NCBI GenBank assembly: GCA_946477855.1
Contig: CAMKZU010000016.1
Span: 1-36,313, forward strand
From: an uncultured Lactobacillus sp.
GTDB taxonomy: Bacteria; Bacillota; Bacilli; Lactobacillales; Lactobacillaceae
DNA: 36,313 nucleotides
Reading direction: 5' to 3'
Below, one piece after another: positions 23,527-30,929 of this stretch (the first letter of the stretch is position 1; each line of letters opens with the position of its first letter). Made by a program: the position numbers and the translations under genes. The notes under the pieces are model-generated. The model searched no databases, was not told where the DNA came from, and worked only from the letters and a program-made list of their open reading frames with translations.

Positions 23527-24237
23527 TTAACCACCAAAATAGACCTTCTGGACTTCCGGATTAGCTAATAGTTCTTTACCAGTGCCGCTTAATTGCACTA
23601 CTCCAGTTGCAAGCACATACCCGCGATCAGCAATTGATAATGCTTGTTTAGCATTTTGCTCAATCAATAAAATAGTCGTGCCCTTTTCATTCAATTCTTT
23701 AATGATTTTAAAAATTTCCTGGATATATAAAGGCGAAAGCCCCATTGAGGGTTCATCTAATAACAGCAATTTTGGTTTTGCCATTAAGGCACGACCCATT
23801 GCCAGCATTTGCTGCTCACCACCAGACAGTGTGGCGGCATCTTGGTGACGCCTTTTTTGCAAAATAGGGAATCGTTTGAAGATTTCCTGATAAGTCTTTG
23901 CAGTTTCTTCATGATTTTTTTGGAGAAAGGCTCCCATTTGCAGATTTTCCATTACTGTCATCCCTGCAAAAATATGTCTGCCTTCTGCAACTTGTGAAAT
24001 GCCGGCGCTGACGATTTGCGGGGCACTTTTATGTTCAATTTCTTTACCAAGATATAAAATCTGACCGCTCTTAGGCTTGAGCAATCCTGAAATTGTCTTG
24101 ACAATAGTTGATTTGCCGGCACCATTAGCTCCGATTAAAGTTACTATTTCACCTTGATTAATTTCAAAACTGACGTTTTTAACTGCTTGAATGACACCAT
24201 AGTTAACAGACAAATCTCGTACTTCTAACATAGCCAT
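23527..24237 (-). CDS. livF: Branched-chain amino acid ABC transporter ATPase LivF
   Basis: A 236-residue ABC ATPase. Walker A GANGAGKST, signature LSGGEQQML and Walker B LLLLDEPSMGLSP are complete. The pattern with VAEGRHIFAGMTVMENLQMGA is the LivF hallmark. With LivG it powers uptake of leucine, isoleucine and valine. Its ATG follows the livG stop directly. It is the last gene of the livJHMGF operon. Confidence 0.95.
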   Translation of the reverse strand: MAMLEVRDLSVNYGVIQAVKNVSFEINQGEIVTLIGANGAGKSTIVKTISGLLKPKSGQILYLGKEIEHKSAPQIVSAGISQVAEGRHIFAGMTVMENLQMGAFLQKNHEETAKTYQEIFKRFPILQKRRHQDAATLSGGEQQMLAMGRALMAKPKLLLLDEPSMGLSPLYIQEIFKIIKELNEKGTTILLIEQNAKQALSIADRGYVLATGVVQLSGTGKELLANPEVQKVYFGG

Positions 24238-25020
24238 CTAGTCTTCACCCTCTCCTAGATATGCTTCAATCACTTTAGGATTTGCTTTGACTTCTTCTGG
24301 ACTGCCAGTAGCAAGCATTTCTCCTTGATCTAGAACATAAATTCGTTCTGCTAAATTCATTACTAAAGACATGTCATGTTCTATTAGTAGAACGGTAATT
24401 TGAAATTCTTTTTGAATGTATTTGATAAGATTGGTTAAGTCAGCTGTTTCCTCGGGATTCATACCGGCAGCGGGTTCATCTAAGAAAAGAATTTGCGGTT
24501 GTGTAGCTAAAGCACGGACAATTTCTAACCGTCTTTGTGTACCATAGGGCAAGTTTTTGGCAAGAGTATTTTCGTTTTCAGTTAAATCAAAAATTTGCAG
24601 TAGTTTTTTTGCCGCTTCTTTCATGTCTTTCTCAGTTTTATAATAACGGGGCAAACGAAAGACAGTAGTTAAAAAGCCTTCTTGGTACTCATTGGTCATT
24701 GCAGTTAAAACGTTATCCATGACAGACAAGTTTTTAAATAACCGAATATTCTGAAAAGTTCTGGATAAGCCCAAGTCAGCAATTTGAACAGCACTTTTAT
24801 GGGTTAAGTCATAATTTTGATTATTAACTTGTAAATTGATTTTGCCGCTTGTTACCTGCACCATACCAGTTAACAAATTAAATAAAGTGGTCTTGCCCGC
24901 ACCATTAGGTCCAATCAAGGCAACTAGTTCATGCTTATCTAAATGAAGTGAAACGTCATTAACTGCAGTCAATCCGCCAAATTTGCGCACTACATGTTCA
25001 ACCTGTAATAAGTGTGCCAT
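24238..25020 (-). CDS. livG: Branched-chain amino acid ABC transporter ATPase LivG
   Basis: A 260-residue ABC ATPase with Walker A GPNGAGKTT, the degenerate signature LPYGTQRRLEI usual in LivG, and Walker B ILFLDEPAAGMNP. The LSRTFQNIRLFKNLSVMDNV segment is typical of the family. AAAGGGG precedes the ATG, and the gene begins three bases after the end of livM. Confidence 0.96.
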   Translation of the reverse strand: MAHLLQVEHVVRKFGGLTAVNDVSLHLDKHELVALIGPNGAGKTTLFNLLTGMVQVTSGKINLQVNNQNYDLTHKSAVQIADLGLSRTFQNIRLFKNLSVMDNVLTAMTNEYQEGFLTTVFRLPRYYKTEKDMKEAAKKLLQIFDLTENENTLAKNLPYGTQRRLEIVRALATQPQILFLDEPAAGMNPEETADLTNLIKYIQKEFQITVLLIEHDMSLVMNLAERIYVLDQGEMLATGSPEEVKANPKVIEAYLGEGED

Positions 25021-25023
25021 ATA

Positions 25024-25980
25024 CTAGCCCCTTTCCTTTTTGCCAAAATGGCGGGTTAAGTTTTTAAGTGAAAATTCCCAATTACCTAAAAGCCCAGATG
25101 GTTTGAAAATCATAATTAATATGAGGGCAATAGCATAGATAACCATTCTCAAAGAACCAAAGTTTTGTAAAACAGTATCTAAAACTCCCAGCACAGTTGC
25201 TGCTACAAATGTGCCTGTCATACTACCAACACCACCTAAAACAACTATAACTAAGATAGAAATTGATTCCATGATACCAAAGTTTGATGGTGAAATTGTT
25301 TGTAAATAAGAGGCATGTAAACTGCCGGCGATAGCAGCAGTAGCTGCGCCCAATACAAAAGCAGCTAATTTCCATTTAGTAGTATTAATGCCCATTGCTT
25401 CAGCGGCTATCTCATCTTCACGCACAGCCTTAATTGCACGCCCATTTTTGGAACGAATAAAATTCATCAAAATGATTGTAGTCACACAAACTAAGATATA
25501 AACGGTAGGCCAGGAACATAACTGGGGAATATTAAACATGCCGGCAGAGCCGCCCGTAATTTTCAAATTATTAATTACGTTGCGAATAATTTCAGCAGCC
25601 CCTAACGTGGCAATTGCCAGATAGTCGCCTTTCAAGCGAATAAATGTGGCTGTTCCAATCACACCCGCAATAATGACGGCTAAAAGCACACCTACTAGCA
25701 GTGAAAGCAAAAAACCAACTTCATTACTCATGTGTTGCGTAATGATTGCAGTAGCGTACGCACCAATTGCCATAAAACCGGCATGACCCAGTGAAAACTG
25801 ACCGCTAAAGCCGATAATCAGGTTCAAACCTGTTGCCAAAATAATATTAATGCCAATCGTAACCAGCATGTTTTCAATAAAATCATCAATTACGCCAACT
25901 ATGATTAAGGCGTTGATTAAGTAAAAGCCGGCTACCATAATTACGAGCCACGATAAAATGTATTTCCAATTAACCTTCAT
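25024..25980 (-). CDS. livM: Branched-chain amino acid ABC transporter permease LivM
   Basis: A 318-residue permease with about eight membrane helices. The family segments GLNLIIGFSGQFSLGHAGFM, LRLKGDYLAIATLG-like IRLKGDYLAIATLGAAEIIR and AIKAVREDEIAAEAMGIN (the ATPase-coupling loop) are all present. It pairs with LivH. The start ATG has AGGTGG upstream, and it is spaced eight bases from livH. Confidence 0.95.
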   Translation of the reverse strand: MKVNWKYILSWLVIMVAGFYLINALIIVGVIDDFIENMLVTIGINIILATGLNLIIGFSGQFSLGHAGFMAIGAYATAIITQHMSNEVGFLLSLLVGVLLAVIIAGVIGTATFIRLKGDYLAIATLGAAEIIRNVINNLKITGGSAGMFNIPQLCSWPTVYILVCVTTIILMNFIRSKNGRAIKAVREDEIAAEAMGINTTKWKLAAFVLGAATAAIAGSLHASYLQTISPSNFGIMESISILVIVVLGGVGSMTGTFVAATVLGVLDTVLQNFGSLRMVIYAIALILIMIFKPSGLLGNWEFSLKNLTRHFGKKERG

Positions 25981-25988
25981 TTTGCCAC

Positions 25989-26867
25989 CTATACCTTTTC
26001 CTTGGCATTTTTGCCGAAAATACCTGCTGGTAAAAAGAGCAAAATGACTATTAACACAAGATAAACTACTGCATCTTTATATGCGGACAAACCGATAGAT
26101 TGGAAGAAGGTTTCTAAAATACCGATTAAGAAGCCACCAAGTGAGGCACCGGGTACCGAACCAATTCCTCCTAAAACGGCTGCCACAAAGGCTTTAATGC
26201 CGGGAGTCATCCCCATTAAAGGATCAATTTGATTATAGTACATGCCAATCAGCACTCCTGCCGCACCAGCTAAAGCTGAACCCAAGGCAAAAGTAAAAGA
26301 AATCGTGTGATTAACATTAACCCCAACTAATTCGGCAGCAGCAGGATCAACAGATACAGCCCGCATTGCACGTCCCATCTTAGTTTTTTTAATAATCAGT
26401 TGCAGTGAAACCATTAGTATCAAAGCAGTTACTAAAATTAAAATTTGAATATTGGAAATTTGAACGCCGCCAAAAACATAGTTGACTTGTTCAATTACCT
26501 GCGGAAAACTACGTGCGTTTGAACCCACAAAGTAAGACATGCCATTTTCAAGTAAAAATGAAACTCCGATAGCTGTTATTAAGACAGCAATTCGCGGTGA
26601 TTTACGCAATGGTCTATAAGCAAAATACTCGATCACTACACCCGAAACCGCACCAACAATCATTGCTGAAAGTAATGCCGTGATGAAGTTAAAATGCCAA
26701 GCATTAATTACATAGTAGGCAAAGAATGCCCCCAGCATGTAGATATCGCCATGAGCAAAGTTAATTAAATTAATAATGCCGTAAACCATGCTATAGCCTA
26801 ATGCCAGCAAGGCATATATTGAGCCCAGTGACAAGGCATTAATGATTTGCTGTAATACTGTTTGCAA
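25989..26867 (-). CDS. livH: Branched-chain amino acid ABC transporter permease LivH (TTG start)
   Basis: A 292-residue permease beginning at TTG 26867, with AAAGGGG nine bases upstream. Typical LivH features are INALSLGSIYALLALGYSMV, GIINLINFAHGDIYMLGAF, the coupling loop GRAMRAVSVDPAAAELVGVN and AFVAAVLGGIGSVPGASLGG. It forms the membrane channel with LivM. No nearer ATG would keep the conserved N-terminus, which supports the TTG. Confidence 0.94.
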   Translation of the reverse strand: MQTVLQQIINALSLGSIYALLALGYSMVYGIINLINFAHGDIYMLGAFFAYYVINAWHFNFITALLSAMIVGAVSGVVIEYFAYRPLRKSPRIAVLITAIGVSFLLENGMSYFVGSNARSFPQVIEQVNYVFGGVQISNIQILILVTALILMVSLQLIIKKTKMGRAMRAVSVDPAAAELVGVNVNHTISFTFALGSALAGAAGVLIGMYYNQIDPLMGMTPGIKAFVAAVLGGIGSVPGASLGGFLIGILETFFQSIGLSAYKDAVVYLVLIVILLFLPAGIFGKNAKEKV

Positions 26868-26895
26868 ATTTAAGCGCCCCTTTTAAATTTTGGAT

Positions 26896-28092
26896 CTATT
26901 CAACACTAAATGAATTACTTACTTTGCCATTAGTCATTTCTTCAATTGCAATTGGCATTTCTGGGTCATGAGTTTTATTAACTGTAATCTTACCGGTAAC
27001 CCCATCAAAATCTTTAATCTTAGCTAAGCCAGCAGCAACTTTAGTTGAATCATCTGATTTTTGTTGTTCAATGGCAGTCTTTACCATATAGACCGCATCA
27101 TAAGCTAAAGCTGAAAATGTTGGAGCCGGTGCATGATAACGAGCTTTAAAGGCATTCATAAACTTGACAGCTGTTGGATTTTTAGCAGCTACACGAGTGG
27201 AAAATGGCGTGGTGTAGTAAACCTTGGTAGCATTCTTAGCACCAGCAATTTGGGCAAGTTTAGGATCAGCCATACCGTCACTACCCACAATTGGCACTTT
27301 AATACCCATTTGCCGTGCCTGCTTAACAATCAGACCAACCTCTGTGTAATAGCCCGGAACATAAATAGCGTCAATCTTCTTTGCCTTAAATGAAGTTAAA
27401 ACGGCGTTAAAGTCCTTGTCACCTTCTGAATATGTTTGGCTATCAACTACTTTACCTTTATATGTATTCTTAAAGGCTTTTGCTAAACCAGTACCGTAAT
27501 CACTTGAATTATCAGCGTAAACGGCTACACGCTTTGCTTTCAGATTATTAGTGACAAACTTAGCGGCACTTTCTCCTTGGAAATTGTTTTGGAAACAAGC
27601 TCTAAAAACGTATGGTTGAACCTTGCCGTTTTTCTGTTTAGTGTAATCAGGATCAGTTGCAGAAGGACTCACGCTAGGAACTGCTGCTTTAGTAATGTTA
27701 GGAATTTCAGCTGTTCCCGCATTAGTAGTGGCCGGCCCAACAATTGCTGCCACCTTATCTTTATTTACCAGTTGTGCTGCTACCGAAGCAGAAGTAGCAA
27801 TCGCTGTTTTGTTATCGCGAATAATCAGCTTAATTTTCTTTTTATGACCGTTAACATCAATGCCGCCAGCCTTGTTAATTTCAGCTGCTGCTAGCTGAAT
27901 TCCCTGTTTCTGAGCATTTCCGTAACCTGCAGCCGTGCCAGATAATTCCATATTGACACCAATTTTGACAGTGTCTTTATCTTGATGAGTACCGCTACTG
28001 TTACTATTCTTGGCAACTGAACAGCCTGCCATCATAAAGGCGGCTGTTCCTACCGTTAGGATACCCATCATTTTTTTTGTAAACTTGTTCAT
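26896..28092 (-). CDS. livJ: Branched-chain amino acid-binding lipoprotein LivJ
   Basis: A lipoprotein of 398 residues from the second of two adjacent ATGs (28092; six bases from AAGGAG; 28095 is also possible). The signal peptide ends in the lipobox MAGC (Cys24). The mature part is a type I periplasmic-binding fold: VKIGVNMELSGTAAGYG, the IVGPATTNAG block, YADNSSDYGTGLAKAF and PIVGSDGMADPKL. It delivers branched-chain amino acids to LivHMGF. It is the first structural gene, 145 bases after the leader peptide stop; the attenuator terminator lies in between. Confidence 0.95.
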   Translation of the reverse strand: MNKFTKKMMGILTVGTAAFMMAGCSVAKNSNSSGTHQDKDTVKIGVNMELSGTAAGYGNAQKQGIQLAAAEINKAGGIDVNGHKKKIKLIIRDNKTAIATSASVAAQLVNKDKVAAIVGPATTNAGTAEIPNITKAAVPSVSPSATDPDYTKQKNGKVQPYVFRACFQNNFQGESAAKFVTNNLKAKRVAVYADNSSDYGTGLAKAFKNTYKGKVVDSQTYSEGDKDFNAVLTSFKAKKIDAIYVPGYYTEVGLIVKQARQMGIKVPIVGSDGMADPKLAQIAGAKNATKVYYTTPFSTRVAAKNPTAVKFMNAFKARYHAPAPTFSALAYDAVYMVKTAIEQQKSDDSTKVAAGLAKIKDFDGVTGKITVNKTHDPEMPIAIEEMTNGKVSNSFSVE

Positions 28093-28121
28093 CATTTTCT
28101 CCTTCTCTAACTAGCCTGGTA

Positions 28122-28152
28122 ACAAAAACCTCATTCAACTTAATGAATGAGG
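28122..28152 (-). terminator. Attenuator terminator of the liv operon
   Basis: On the minus strand, a nine-base stem (arms 28144-28152 and 28129-28137), six-base loop and TTTTTGTT lie before livJ and after the leader peptide. It is mutually exclusive with the antiterminator pairing 28139-28148 with 28179-28188. Confidence 0.85.
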
Positions 28153-28237
28153 CCCAAGATAGTTATTTGTTAAGCCCTATTCATTAAGACGCAAACAAGG
28201 GCTCAACATGTTAATTACTAAAAGTAATTCTTTCACG

Positions 28238-28327
28238 CTAAGTCCTACGCGACAACAACAAGGCAATCAAATTTTGAGAAATGCTGTTTCTAATGTTGAT
28301 TCGTTTACTTAAAAATTGATATTTCAT
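28238..28327 (-). CDS. liv leader peptide (29 aa, leucine cluster)
   Basis: ATG 28327 follows GGGGAGG by eight bases. The 29-codon frame begins MKYQFLSKRINIRNSISQN and continues with L-I-A-L-L-L-S-R-R-T and a TAG. Four of the five Leu codons at the end are TTG, three of them in a row, with an Ile and Ala between. This is the expected form of a control peptide whose translation senses charged leucyl-tRNA. It has no other likely function and lies between the liv promoter and the attenuator hairpins. Confidence 0.82.
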   Translation of the reverse strand: MKYQFLSKRINIRNSISQNLIALLLSRRT

Positions 28328-28364
28328 TAAAATTGCCTCCCCAAAATTTAATTTAATACTTAGG

Positions 28365-28393
28365 ATTATAAGTAAAGGTATGTGGCATGTCAA
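28365..28393 (-). promoter_or_regulatory. liv operon promoter
   Basis: Full consensus on the minus strand: TTGACA (28388-28393), 17-base spacer, TATAAT (28365-28370). A strong promoter suits control by attenuation downstream. Confidence 0.92.
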
Positions 28394-28509
28394 GTACAAT
28401 TAGTAATTATTTTGAACAAATTTCTAAGTTTTTTTTATTAATCCTGCTGGTAATAGGATTAGCAGCTGGCAAAATACTATTTGCACTTGCTCACAAATTA
28501 AACATGTGA
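28387..28509 (+). CDS. Possible small hydrophobic protein (40 aa)
   Basis: An open frame with ATG 28387 and AAAGG eight bases upstream encodes 40 residues. A polar start (MSSTISNYFEQISKF) is followed by one membrane helix (FLLILLVIGLAAGKILFALA) and a short basic end. It runs divergent from liv, and its start overlaps the liv -35. I see no good promoter for it. It might be a real small membrane protein, possibly expressed with the gene at 28558, or a chance frame. Without conservation data I give it low confidence. Confidence 0.3.
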   Translation: MSSTISNYFEQISKFFLLILLVIGLAAGKILFALAHKLNM

Positions 28510-28557
28510 TCTTATGAACTTTATGGTAAAATAAAGTTGTTGAGAAGGAGGCATAAT

Positions 28558-28872
28558 ATGTTTGCTACAGTTTTTTACTGGATTATAATTGCTGCTACCG
28601 GTCTTTGGGGAATATGGTCAGCAGCCTGGTCGATGATATATGTTGCTAAACATGAAAACGGCAACTTATGGATTTTTGCAATAATTAATGTTTTGATTTT
28701 AGCTTTATTAGGTCTGGCTGATTTGATCTATAGCACTGAAGGCAATCAGTGGTATTGGTTTTCTTCCACTAGGGCAGACATTAGCCTTTTAGTATATATG
28801 CTTTTTGCCTACTGCGCTTTGGTAGTTTTGCAAGTATTGTTTGGCATTACACGTAAGCCTAAAAAAGCTTAA
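28558..28872 (+). CDS. Small integral membrane protein of unknown function
   Basis: AAGGAGG (28545-28551) sets the start at ATG 28558, giving 104 residues; the frame upstream to 28537 is not used. About three membrane helices are visible (FATVFYWIIIAATGLWGIWS, LWIFAIINVLILALLGLADL, and a third near the C-terminus), ending in a basic KPKKA tail. I do not recognise the family. It stands alone between the liv operon and the electron-transfer locus, and the terminator at 28923 follows. Confidence 0.75.
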   Translation: MFATVFYWIIIAATGLWGIWSAAWSMIYVAKHENGNLWIFAIINVLILALLGLADLIYSTEGNQWYWFSSTRADISLLVYMLFAYCALVVLQVLFGITRKPKKA

Positions 28873-28922
28873 GGTTAAGACTAACAATAATCTTTAGTAC
28901 CTGAAAAAGTTTTTACTAATAT

Positions 28923-28956
28923 AAAAGGAGGTTGAATAATCAACCTCCTTTTTTGC
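28923..28956. terminator. Bidirectional terminator between 28558 gene and dmkB
   Basis: 13-base exact stem (28923-28935 with 28940-28952), 4-base loop, and a T8-rich tail. It closes the minus-strand ndh2-eetA-eetB-dmkB operon and the plus-strand small gene. Confidence 0.92.
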
Positions 28957-28959
28957 TAT

Positions 28960-29919
28960 TTAATAATTTCTAGTAAGCATTTTTTGAACTATCTCAACAA
29001 CCTCATCATATCCAGAATAATTGCTAAATTTATCTTTAAGCAGTGCTAACGCACAACTCGTAAAGTCATTTGCCAGCTTCTGGGCGTGCCTAATGCCGCC
29101 TAATTCATTGACTAAATATTCTATTTGGGCTAACTCACTAGAACTTATATTTCTACCTTTCTTAACCAGCTTATTTAATTTACCAGTGTTATCTTTTTTT
29201 AAAGCAAAAATTAGTGGCCCGGTATAAACACCGTTAACTACATCAGATAAAACCGGCTTTTTTAATTCGGCAGTTGACGCAGTGTAATCTAAAATATCAT
29301 CCCGTAATTGAAACGCTTGTCCAAATAGCACACCTACTTGCTGAGCACTTCTGGCCAGTCTTTTGTTAAGACCACCTTCAAGCGCCCCAATATAGCAAGA
29401 ATAGCCAAACAAGCTTGCCGTTTTGCCCCGAATTTGTTCAAGATATTCTTTTTCAGTAATCGAAGTATTGTACTCATTACCAAATTGAGTAGTCTCACCA
29501 GCAAGAATTTTTTGCATAGTTGAGCCATTAACGCGCAGATTAGTTATTTTTGAAGTATTCTCACTGAGCAATTGTAATGAAAGTGCAAATAAATAGTCTC
29601 CAGCATAGAGCGCAATGGTCTTGCCATATTTTGCCTGCACTGACTGACTGCCCCTTCTGACACTGGAATTGTCTATAATATCATCATGAATTAAGGTAGC
29701 GTTATGAAGAATTTCAACTGACCCGGCAATATTAATTAGTCTTTCCTTTTTTGGCTCATCACCCATATTGCCAAAAAGTAAGACAAAACTGGGACGCAAT
29801 TGTTTGCCGGGCTTGGAAAATGTGTACCTGATTGCTTCTCCCAGTTTACCTTTGGGAGTCCTGATATTTTTTTGAATGCTGCTTTGGACTTTTCTTAATT
29901 CTTTTTCTAGCCTTGACAT
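28960..29919 (-). CDS. dmkB: Polyprenyl diphosphate synthase, DmkB-like (demethylmenaquinone side chain)
   Basis: A 319-residue trans-prenyltransferase with both aspartate-rich motifs: HDDIID (Asp79, Asp80, Asp83) and RDDILD (Asp207, Asp208, Asp211). The GKQLRPS segment at 38-44 binds the isoprenoid substrate. It makes the long polyprenyl diphosphate that DmkA attaches to a naphthoate ring to give demethylmenaquinone for extracellular electron transfer. It is the last gene in the minus-strand operon, immediately after eetB. The dmkB name rests on the FLEET context; a heptaprenyl synthase of general quinone metabolism would look the same. Confidence 0.85.
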   Translation of the reverse strand: MSRLEKELRKVQSSIQKNIRTPKGKLGEAIRYTFSKPGKQLRPSFVLLFGNMGDEPKKERLINIAGSVEILHNATLIHDDIIDNSSVRRGSQSVQAKYGKTIALYAGDYLFALSLQLLSENTSKITNLRVNGSTMQKILAGETTQFGNEYNTSITEKEYLEQIRGKTASLFGYSCYIGALEGGLNKRLARSAQQVGVLFGQAFQLRDDILDYTASTAELKKPVLSDVVNGVYTGPLIFALKKDNTGKLNKLVKKGRNISSSELAQIEYLVNELGGIRHAQKLANDFTSCALALLKDKFSNYSGYDEVVEIVQKMLTRNY

Positions 29920-29920
29920 G

Positions 29921-30466
29921 TTAAATACCTTTATTAATTATCCCTTTAATAAAACTCAATGCATCAACGTAATGCATTAAAAAACTACTGACAAGACCAA
30001 CTATTGTTCCAGAAAGAATTCCGAATACTGTCAATAATGGCAAATATAATAAAACATATTTACTTTGCGCTAGCAGCACGGCAATCAATAATTGACCAAA
30101 ATTATGACAGACGCCGCCAAGGATTGATACTCCTATTATGCTCAAAAATCTGGGAACCAATGGTAAGAACATTTTCATTAAAAACAGACTTAAAAATGAA
30201 CCTGCAGCAGCAAAGAAAAAGGTACTGGTGCCCCCTGTCATCAAAGCGGCTAATACTAAGCGCAAAAACGTCAATAAAATACAATCTTTAAAAGGCAAAA
30301 TCATTAATGCCATCATCGTAATAATGTTGGTTAAGCCAAGCCTAGCACCAGGTGCAAAGAAAAAGGGTGCAGGAAACATTTGCTCAACCACGCTAAGAAT
30401 AATTCCTTGTGAGCATAAAATTCCTGTAAACACATACGTGCGTAAATAACTATTTGTTTCAGTCAT
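29921..30466 (-). CDS. eetB: EetB-like membrane protein (Gx-transporter / heptaprenyl synthase component I family)
   Basis: A 181-residue protein with about five membrane helices and the family segment FFAPGARLGLTNIITMMAL (the GxRLGLxN motif). The C-terminal GVCHNFGQLLIAVLLA is also typical. In the Listeria FLEET locus the equivalent, EetB, passes electrons across the membrane with EetA. This family was once named heptaprenyl diphosphate synthase component I, partly because it neighbours polyprenyl synthases, as here. It starts 11 bases after eetA and ends just before dmkB. The family assignment is strong; the electron-transfer role is drawn from context. Confidence 0.85.
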   Translation of the reverse strand: MTETNSYLRTYVFTGILCSQGIILSVVEQMFPAPFFFAPGARLGLTNIITMMALMILPFKDCILLTFLRLVLAALMTGGTSTFFFAAAGSFLSLFLMKMFLPLVPRFLSIIGVSILGGVCHNFGQLLIAVLLAQSKYVLLYLPLLTVFGILSGTIVGLVSSFLMHYVDALSFIKGIINKGI

Positions 30467-30477
30467 AATATCTAAAT

Positions 30478-30855
30478 CTATTTATCATCATCAATTTGAT
30501 TTTCGTTTTTTAACTCAACTAAAAATTTGTGTGGCAAACAAACAATTGTATCTCCGCTTTTACTTTTCCAGCCTTCTTTAACACATACTTGGTCCTTGCA
30601 GTTAGCATCAATTGCGCGAATTTTGTGGTTTTTCACCTGTACAATATTAATTTTACCGTCTCTTTGATACTGCCATTTTTGGTCATGATCTAAAGAAAGC
30701 TTTTTAACTTGGCGATTATTAACTTTTACTATAGCGATTACCTGATTACCCTCTTTTTTAGAATTATGTACCATAAAAAAGGGCGTGAAACTAATAATTA
30801 ATAAAATTACTACAATTAAAAAGTCACCAGGTTTAAGCCTCTTTAAAATTTCCAT
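30478..30855 (-). CDS. eetA: EetA-like NusG-domain-II membrane-anchored protein
   Basis: A 125-residue protein with an N-terminal membrane helix (about 11-29) and an extracellular NusG domain II. The domain carries the usual cysteine pattern DANCKDQVCVKEGW with Cys86 and Cys91, then VCLPHK with Cys106. In Listeria, EetA acts with EetB between the quinone pool and the flavoprotein. It follows ndh2 after 74 bases that hold a terminator-like hairpin (30883-30916). The call rests on the domain and the neighbours. Confidence 0.86.
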   Translation of the reverse strand: MEILKRLKPGDFLIVVILLIISFTPFFMVHNSKKEGNQVIAIVKVNNRQVKKLSLDHDQKWQYQRDGKINIVQVKNHKIRAIDANCKDQVCVKEGWKSKSGDTIVCLPHKFLVELKNENQIDDDK

Positions 30856-30882
30856 GTCTTACCTCACTAACAATTAAAACTA

Positions 30883-30916
30883 AAAAAGTCTTATAGATAA
30901 AACCATAGGACTTTTT
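30883..30916 (-). terminator. Internal terminator/attenuator between ndh2 and eetA
   Basis: A 12-base stem (30883-30894 with 30905-30916, one G-T pair) with T-rich tail, reading from ndh2 towards eetA. It is nested in a second inverted repeat ACTAACAAT/ATTGTTAGT (30866-30874, 30926-30934) that overlaps the ndh2 stop. It probably lowers transcription of eetA-eetB-dmkB relative to ndh2. Confidence 0.7.
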
Positions 30917-30929
30917 AGAATTACCATTG

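Larger units (their letters stand above)
28122..28358 (-). ncRNA. liv leader RNA: leucine-type transcription attenuator
   Basis: The transcript should start near 28358, seven bases after the -10. It encodes a 29-residue leader peptide, then can fold alternative hairpins. The pause/protector arms are AGCCCT (28173-28178) with AGGGCT (28198-28203). The antiterminator pairs ATTCATTAAG (28179-28188) with CTTAATGAAT (28139-28148). The terminator is at 28122-28152. A small AATTAC/GTAATT hairpin (28213-28229) follows the peptide stop. Ribosome stalling on the Leu codons would free the antiterminator arm and allow readthrough. No T-box sequence was found. Leucine-rich leader peptides of this general kind are known in lactic acid bacteria; this exact structure is inferred from pairing. 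Confidence 0.8.

Noticed and set aside
28096-28358. T-box riboswitch before the liv operon
   Set aside because: The conserved T-box sequence and the specifier-loop layout are not seen. A leader peptide with Leu codons and alternative hairpins explains the region better.
30004-30449. Plus-strand frames of about 95-103 residues inside eetB
   Set aside because: They lie opposite a clear family member with coupled neighbours, have no ribosome sites and contain low-complexity basic segments typical of shadow frames.
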